This document shows, one piece after another, positions 38,385 to 42,264 of a stretch of 42,264 bases of DNA (positions within the stretch are counted from its first letter, which is position 1; every line of letters starts with the position of its first letter). The notes below the pieces were generated by a model. It saw only the letters and a program-made list of their open reading frames with translations. It had not been told where the DNA came from and did not search any database. Both the position numbers and the translations under genes were made by a program. The stretch comes from Acidobacteriaceae bacterium (lineage in GTDB: Bacteria; Acidobacteriota; Terriglobia; Terriglobales; Acidobacteriaceae): contig PLBY01000056.1 in the NCBI GenBank assembly GCA_003134655.1, positions 1-42,264 on the forward strand, in the 5' to 3' direction.

Positions 38385-39694
38385 ACACTTTGGAGTATCA
38401 AATCGACAGCTTGCCGGCGAATGCGGATGCAGAGCGCTCGATCCTCGGGGCAATTCTCCTTGAATCGAAGGCGTATGACGAAGCTGCCGCCCACGGCTTA
38501 GCTTCTGCCGATCTGTCGCTTGATTCACACCAGCGGATTTATTCAGCCATGCAGTCCGTTGCTGAATCCGGTCGCCCGATCGACACCGTCACTCTGCCTG
38601 CTGAACTGGACGGTCGGCGGGAACTCGACAGAGTTGGCGGGTATGCCTACATCGCGGACTTGGTGACGGGCGTTCCGGATCGCCCCAGCATCAAGCATTA
38701 CATTCGAATCGTGCAGGAGAAAGCAGCGCTCCGGAAGCTCATCCATGCCTGCAACTCTACAATCGGTTCAATCGGGGACGGGTGTTCATCTCAGAACGCC
38801 ATCGAAGAACTCGGCGAGCGGATTCTTCAGGTGCAAACGGGCTCCGACTCGGCGCCAGCGCAGCGCGTTATTTCCTTCTCCGACCAGATATACGCCGAGT
38901 GGGAGCAGCTTGCCGAAGGCCACGGCGATCTGATTGGTCTGCCCACGAGTCTGGAATCGTTGGACATCGCAACTACGGGGATCCGCAAAGGCGAACTCTG
39001 GGTGATTGGAGGCCGGACCGGAGATGGCAAGACTGCCTTAGCCCTGCAGATCGCAGCGGCAAACTGCCGCAACGGTACGCCAGTCGGTTTCTTCTCGATT
39101 GAAATGGCGAAGGGAGACCTGCTGCAGAGGCTTTGGTCACACGAGGGACGAATCCCATTTCAGCGGATCCGTTATCCGCGCAATCTAGACTCCGACACGC
39201 GAGACCGAGTACAGCGCGCCATGTGCGACGTTGGAAAATGGCCGCTCTTTGTCGTGGAGGATAGTTCACTATCGATTCAGAAGCTGGTCGCAAAAGCGCG
39301 CCTACTGATTCGGCAGGAAAAGATCCAGCTAATCATCGTTGACTATATGCAGCTAGTGTCCGCTCAGGCCAAGGAGGAGAAAGAACGTTTGACCAAGGTT
39401 TCCAATGCCCTTCGAAGCCTTGCGAAAGATACCGGCGTTCCGGTCCTCGCCATCAGCCAATTGTCGCGCCCCAAGGATGGCAACCAGAACTTCCGGCCGA
39501 ATAAGTTTGCCCTAAAAGAGAGTGGAACGGTGGAAAACGATTCGCACGTGATCATTATGACGTACCGCCCGGTCGACCAGGTGGGCGATCCAACGGGTGA
39601 AGACGAATTGATCATCGCAAAGCAGAGGCACGGCCCAGTGAGTAACGAACGAGTCTTCTTCGACCCAAAGACACTGACATTTTATAAACGGTGA
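38381..39694 (+). CDS. dnaB: Replicative DNA helicase, DnaB family
   Basis: Protein of 437 residues with the DnaB layout. The N-terminal helical domain (about 10-115) starts LPANADAERSILGAILLESK. The RecA-like ATPase has Walker A GGRTGDGKT (210-218), catalytic Glu241 in FSIEMAKGDLLQR, and Walker B IIVDYMQL (318-325). VLAISQLSRP and SGTVENDSHVII follow as H3/H4-type motifs. It unwinds DNA at the fork. GTG start, with GGAGG eight bases upstream, overlaps the initiator stop by 4 bases. This is the element's own helicase rather than the chromosomal copy, because it is within the mobile operon and shorter than the typical 460 residues. Confidence 0.92.
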   Translation: MNTLEYQIDSLPANADAERSILGAILLESKAYDEAAAHGLASADLSLDSHQRIYSAMQSVAESGRPIDTVTLPAELDGRRELDRVGGYAYIADLVTGVPDRPSIKHYIRIVQEKAALRKLIHACNSTIGSIGDGCSSQNAIEELGERILQVQTGSDSAPAQRVISFSDQIYAEWEQLAEGHGDLIGLPTSLESLDIATTGIRKGELWVIGGRTGDGKTALALQIAAANCRNGTPVGFFSIEMAKGDLLQRLWSHEGRIPFQRIRYPRNLDSDTRDRVQRAMCDVGKWPLFVVEDSSLSIQKLVAKARLLIRQEKIQLIIVDYMQLVSAQAKEEKERLTKVSNALRSLAKDTGVPVLAISQLSRPKDGNQNFRPNKFALKESGTVENDSHVIIMTYRPVDQVGDPTGEDELIIAKQRHGPVSNERVFFDPKTLTFYKR

Positions 39695-39816
39695 GCAGGG
39701 GCCAAGGTGGCGAATTGCGCAGTTCTTCGACCGAACAGGCTGTGCGAATAACAGTTCAGCAACCGACCAAGAGTCAAATTTGCCTAATGATTTCGGTAAA
39801 TCCTACGGAGTGAAAA

Positions 39817-40422
39817 ATGGGTGGTTTCGGTAGCGGACAACGCCGGTACAGCAAAGCGACGACGTCTGATTACGGTCGGTTGGATGTACGAACCTGGCAG
39901 CGACAGGGGCTCCTCGTGGCCGGTCGATCGTTTCTTTGCTGGCTATGGGACGTCGAAGTCATTGCTTCCGTGAAGCGTGACGAACCCAACATGGTGTGTT
40001 TGTATCGCCGGAACGGATCGGACCAGCAGCACGCGCCGTATCCAGTGTGGCTTGAATGGACGCCCTGCAACTATGGCGGAAAGAGGGGATGGTTTGTCTG
40101 CCCGAGAGGCTGTGGGCATCGCGTAGCGATTCTGTACGGCAACAGCACTCTTGCCTGTCGACACTGCCGACGGCTCGCCTACGACAGCCAGCAAGACTCG
40201 GGGTGGAATCGATCACTGCGCCAGGCTCGGACAGCTCGAATGCGGCTCGGTGGCTCCGCCAGTCTCGTAGAGCCTTTGCCCGGGAAGCCCAAGGGAATGC
40301 ACTGGCGCACATACAGAAGGCTGTATCGACAGGCTGCAGCGCGCGAACAAGTGTTCTTGACCAGCGCAATAACGATGGTGAACTCGCTGGCAAATTCTCG
40401 ATTCAACGGAAGGAGCAAATGA
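39817..40422 (+). CDS. Mobile-element zinc-ribbon protein (MGGxGSG family)
   Basis: Protein of 201 residues starting MGGFGSGQRR, the standard beginning of a prophage- and island-borne family of unknown function. WFVCPRGCGHRVAILYGN and ACRHCRRLAYDSQQD form a four-Cys zinc site. The C-terminal region has the family's GKPKGMHWRTYRRL motif. The ATG follows GGAG. It overlaps the next gene by 4 bases (ATGA). In other genomes this family is found on integrative elements, which fits its neighbours here. Confidence 0.8.
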   Translation: MGGFGSGQRRYSKATTSDYGRLDVRTWQRQGLLVAGRSFLCWLWDVEVIASVKRDEPNMVCLYRRNGSDQQHAPYPVWLEWTPCNYGGKRGWFVCPRGCGHRVAILYGNSTLACRHCRRLAYDSQQDSGWNRSLRQARTARMRLGGSASLVEPLPGKPKGMHWRTYRRLYRQAAAREQVFLTSAITMVNSLANSRFNGRSK

Positions 40423-40832
40423 CGCAGAAATCTGGCATTCGCAAATCTCCTAAACAGGACATCGCTAAGGTGCTCCAACAGATGGACGACTGGATGCGCC
40501 ACCAGACGAGGTTGAGCTTGTTGATCGACCCGTCCTTGTTCGCCCTGTGCCTACGCGGCCGGATTGTCGGACGTCAGGAGCGCCTCTTCTTATTCGACTC
40601 CTACAGTGAAACCTGCAGAGTCACTCTGAAGCCGGAAAGCTTTGACCGCGTAATGTGCAATCAAGAAGGCACGGCCTTATCGGTGGAGCTTATTTCTGCG
40701 GAGCGGGGTCAGATGACGATATTCGAGGACAGTCGGGAACCGAGGATCGAGGAGATGTGTGCCGATTGGTTTCGGTCGAACCTGGAGCGAGACGCAGACT
40801 CTTCCGGGGCCGACGGGCAAAAGACTCCTTGA
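40419..40832 (+). CDS. Hypothetical 137-residue protein of the integrative element
   Basis: Starts MTQKSGIRKSPKQDIAKVLQ, then a beta-rich middle (LSLLIDPSLFALCLRGRIVG; RLFLFDSYSETCRVTLKPES) and an acidic tail with a CADWFRSNLE segment. GGAAGGAG precedes the ATG. No domain is named. It is translationally coupled to the zinc-ribbon gene upstream. Confidence 0.6.
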   Translation: MTQKSGIRKSPKQDIAKVLQQMDDWMRHQTRLSLLIDPSLFALCLRGRIVGRQERLFLFDSYSETCRVTLKPESFDRVMCNQEGTALSVELISAERGQMTIFEDSREPRIEEMCADWFRSNLERDADSSGADGQKTP

Positions 40833-40953
40833 AGCAGGCGGCCAGAGCGTTCCAATAACCCAGCGCGTGAGGCGTTCGTAAGTTGCTCAGCCACAACACG
40901 CGCCGGTCAGTAAGAAACGTGTTCGAGAAACAGATGATTTCGGAACAGAATCC

Positions 40954-41160
40954 ATGACGACGTTTTGTATTCTTTGCCAGCAGCCCATTCCCGCAGATCG
41001 TCAGCGTCGGGGAGCGGTAACCTGCTCCTCTGAACATCAGCGGGAATATCGCCGTCTGAGGCGCTCTGACCGTGCGCTGCGGTTTTGTCGGCTCTGTGGT
41101 AGGAAAGCAAGGAAACTGGAGACCACGGAGCATGTGCTCATGGAGCACAGCGAGATTTAA
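40954..41160 (+). CDS. Small double zinc-finger protein, 68 residues
   Basis: Two Cys clusters are present: CILCQQPIPADRQRRGAVTC near the start and RFCRLCGRKARKLE later, with a basic stretch (REYRRLRRSD) between. Treble-clef-like fingers of this form appear on mobile elements. No good ribosome-binding site is seen upstream of the ATG at 40954, and no other start fits. Confidence 0.55.
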   Translation: MTTFCILCQQPIPADRQRRGAVTCSSEHQREYRRLRRSDRALRFCRLCGRKARKLETTEHVLMEHSEI

Positions 41161-41170
41161 GTGAGCAGCC

Positions 41171-41422
41171 ATGACTAACCAGACCAGCCAACCCGAATGG
41201 CTCGACCTCAAGGCGCTTCAGCGCTACGCCTGCGTATCCGAACGGACGCTGCGGGAGTGGGTTCATAGGCCGGTCAATCCGTTGCCGGCCGCTCGGGTCG
41301 GAACAAAGATCCTCGTACGGAGGAGCAGTTTTGATCACTGGTTAGAAAATCACAGGCTCAAAACCATTGACGTAGGCTGTATTGTGGATGAACTCGTAGC
41401 CGGAGTGACGGGAACGAACTGA
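41171..41422 (+). CDS. Excisionase-like HTH protein next to the integrase
   Basis: Protein of 83 residues with a helix-turn-helix like HTH_17/Xis: WLDLKALQRYACVSERTLRE, WVHRPVNPLPAARVGTKILV, RRSSFDHWLENHRLK. Its stop overlaps the integrase start (TGATG), the classic xis-int pairing. It probably directs excision by bending att DNA; the other Xis-like protein at 36578 may be regulatory. Confidence 0.75.
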   Translation: MTNQTSQPEWLDLKALQRYACVSERTLREWVHRPVNPLPAARVGTKILVRRSSFDHWLENHRLKTIDVGCIVDELVAGVTGTN

Positions 41423-42264
41423 TGGGCGTAAAGATTCGCAAACGCGGGGGTAAGTGGTACGTGTTCGTGAACTACCACGGACGCCGGAAGGCTAAGTGCG
41501 TCGGCACAAGCCGAGAATTGGCGGAACAGGTGAGGCGCCAACTCGAAGCGAAGCTTGCCCTCGGGGACCTCGGGTTTTTGGCCGAAGCTTCAGGGCTTAC
41601 GTTCGAGCAATATTCTCAGCGCTGGCTGAAGCAGCACGCTGAAGTGGAATTGAAACCGTCGACCGTTGCGAGCTATGCCCAGCTCCTTCGGCTGTATGTC
41701 CTACCGCGGTTCGGCGCTCTCCAGGTAACCGCGATCGAACGTGGTCAGGTCAAGTCCTTCCTCGGAGAATGGTCAGCTAAGGGCGAACTCTCGCGCAACA
41801 CACTGCGACTCATGCTCTGCACTTTGCGCGTCATACTGAACCACGCAGTGGAAGATGGAGTGATAGACCACAATCCTGCCCAGAAACTCGGTAGGTTCAC
41901 GAAAACCGTTAAGCCGAAACACCAAGCGCAAGCCATGACCCGAGATGAAGCAGAGTCGTTCCTCAATTCGGCCGCGGAATTGTGCCCAGGCCATCACCCG
42001 CTGTTTCTGATGGCCTTCCGGGCAGGCTTACGCAAGGGCGAGTTGCTCGCGGTCACATGGGGCGACATTCAGTTCGGCGTTAACGAGGACGACTCCAACC
42101 GGTACATTTTGGTGCAGCGCAACTTCGTCCAAGGCAAGTTCACCACGCCGAAGAGTAAGAAATCGCGACGTGTAGACCTCTCTCGCGAGCTGCGACGGAC
42201 TCTGCTGGAACTGCGAGACAAACGGATGCTTGAGGCGATGATGGCGGGGCGGCCCAACATTGCA
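41422..42264 (+). CDS. Tyrosine site-specific recombinase (integrase), cut by the window end
   Basis: The first 281 residues are present. The N-terminal part is an arm-binding region (MGVKIRKRGGKWYVFVNYHG). A SAM-like core-binding domain follows at about 60-160 (LTFEQYSQRWLKQHAEVELK, TVASYAQLLRLYVLPRFGAL). The catalytic domain begins MTRDEAESFL; the first catalytic Arg is Arg204 in FRAGLRKGELL, and the catalytic Lys region is TPKSKKSRRVDL near 244-246. The HxxR and nucleophilic Tyr lie beyond the window. It integrates the element from about 36 kb to beyond the right edge. The att site is not visible here. Confidence 0.93.
   Translation, partial: MGVKIRKRGGKWYVFVNYHGRRKAKCVGTSRELAEQVRRQLEAKLALGDLGFLAEASGLTFEQYSQRWLKQHAEVELKPSTVASYAQLLRLYVLPRFGALQVTAIERGQVKSFLGEWSAKGELSRNTLRLMLCTLRVILNHAVEDGVIDHNPAQKLGRFTKTVKPKHQAQAMTRDEAESFLNSAAELCPGHHPLFLMAFRAGLRKGELLAVTWGDIQFGVNEDDSNRYILVQRNFVQGKFTTPKSKKSRRVDLSRELRRTLLELRDKRMLEAMMAGRPNIA

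Overview
The window looks like a soil-type Acidobacteriota chromosome (Terriglobia-like), judged by overall high G+C, CRTAC1-type FG-GAP/UnbV proteins linked to a multihaem cytochrome, several secreted beta-propeller proteins, an S9 peptidase, and families of palindromic repeats lying inside genes. This assignment is inferred from gene content; no rRNA or tRNA gene was seen.

Layout. About 0.1-20.7 kb is ordinary chromosome. It holds a VOC protein diverging from an AraC regulator, an APC permease, and a three-gene operon on the minus strand (11261 to 2785: multihaem/TPR protein, CRTAC1-like protein, TPR+VCBS+UnbV protein) riddled with repeats. These are followed by an amidase and pseudouridine synthase pair, a rhodanese, a sugar transporter, CutC, two secreted propeller proteins, and a MetE-like protein that has lost its C-terminus. 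From 20.7 to 36 kb the window becomes accessory: tiny ORFs, single-domain PAS and PilZ proteins, a serine recombinase, many small zinc-ribbon proteins, broken genes (a cation transporter and an IS1-type transposase), an AAA ATPase, and a toxin-antitoxin-SecB-like module. An S9 peptidase and an AraC regulator sit among them. From about 36 kb to the right edge is one plus-strand integrative element: excisionase-like HTH, winged helix, replication initiator, DnaB helicase, zinc-ribbon proteins, a second HTH, and a tyrosine integrase cut by the window end.

Most interesting signals. (1) A bidirectional cassette occurs twice, at about 24.6-25.5 and 30.4-31.3 kb. A conserved leader with a small hairpin and a near-identical 5' coding segment drives unrelated minus-strand genes, and a paralogous small basic protein (GGQTRAKNL motif) is read the other way. 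(2) A compact HigB-HigA-SecB-like module, each gene overlapping the next by 4 bases, matches the toxin-antitoxin-chaperone arrangement. (3) Five palindromic repeat elements lie in or across the coding sequences of the cytochrome/CRTAC1 operon, two of them read through in frame. (4) The initiator gene of the integrative element contains 12-bp iterons and a 12-bp-arm palindrome, directly before dnaB, which recalls the lambda O/ori arrangement.
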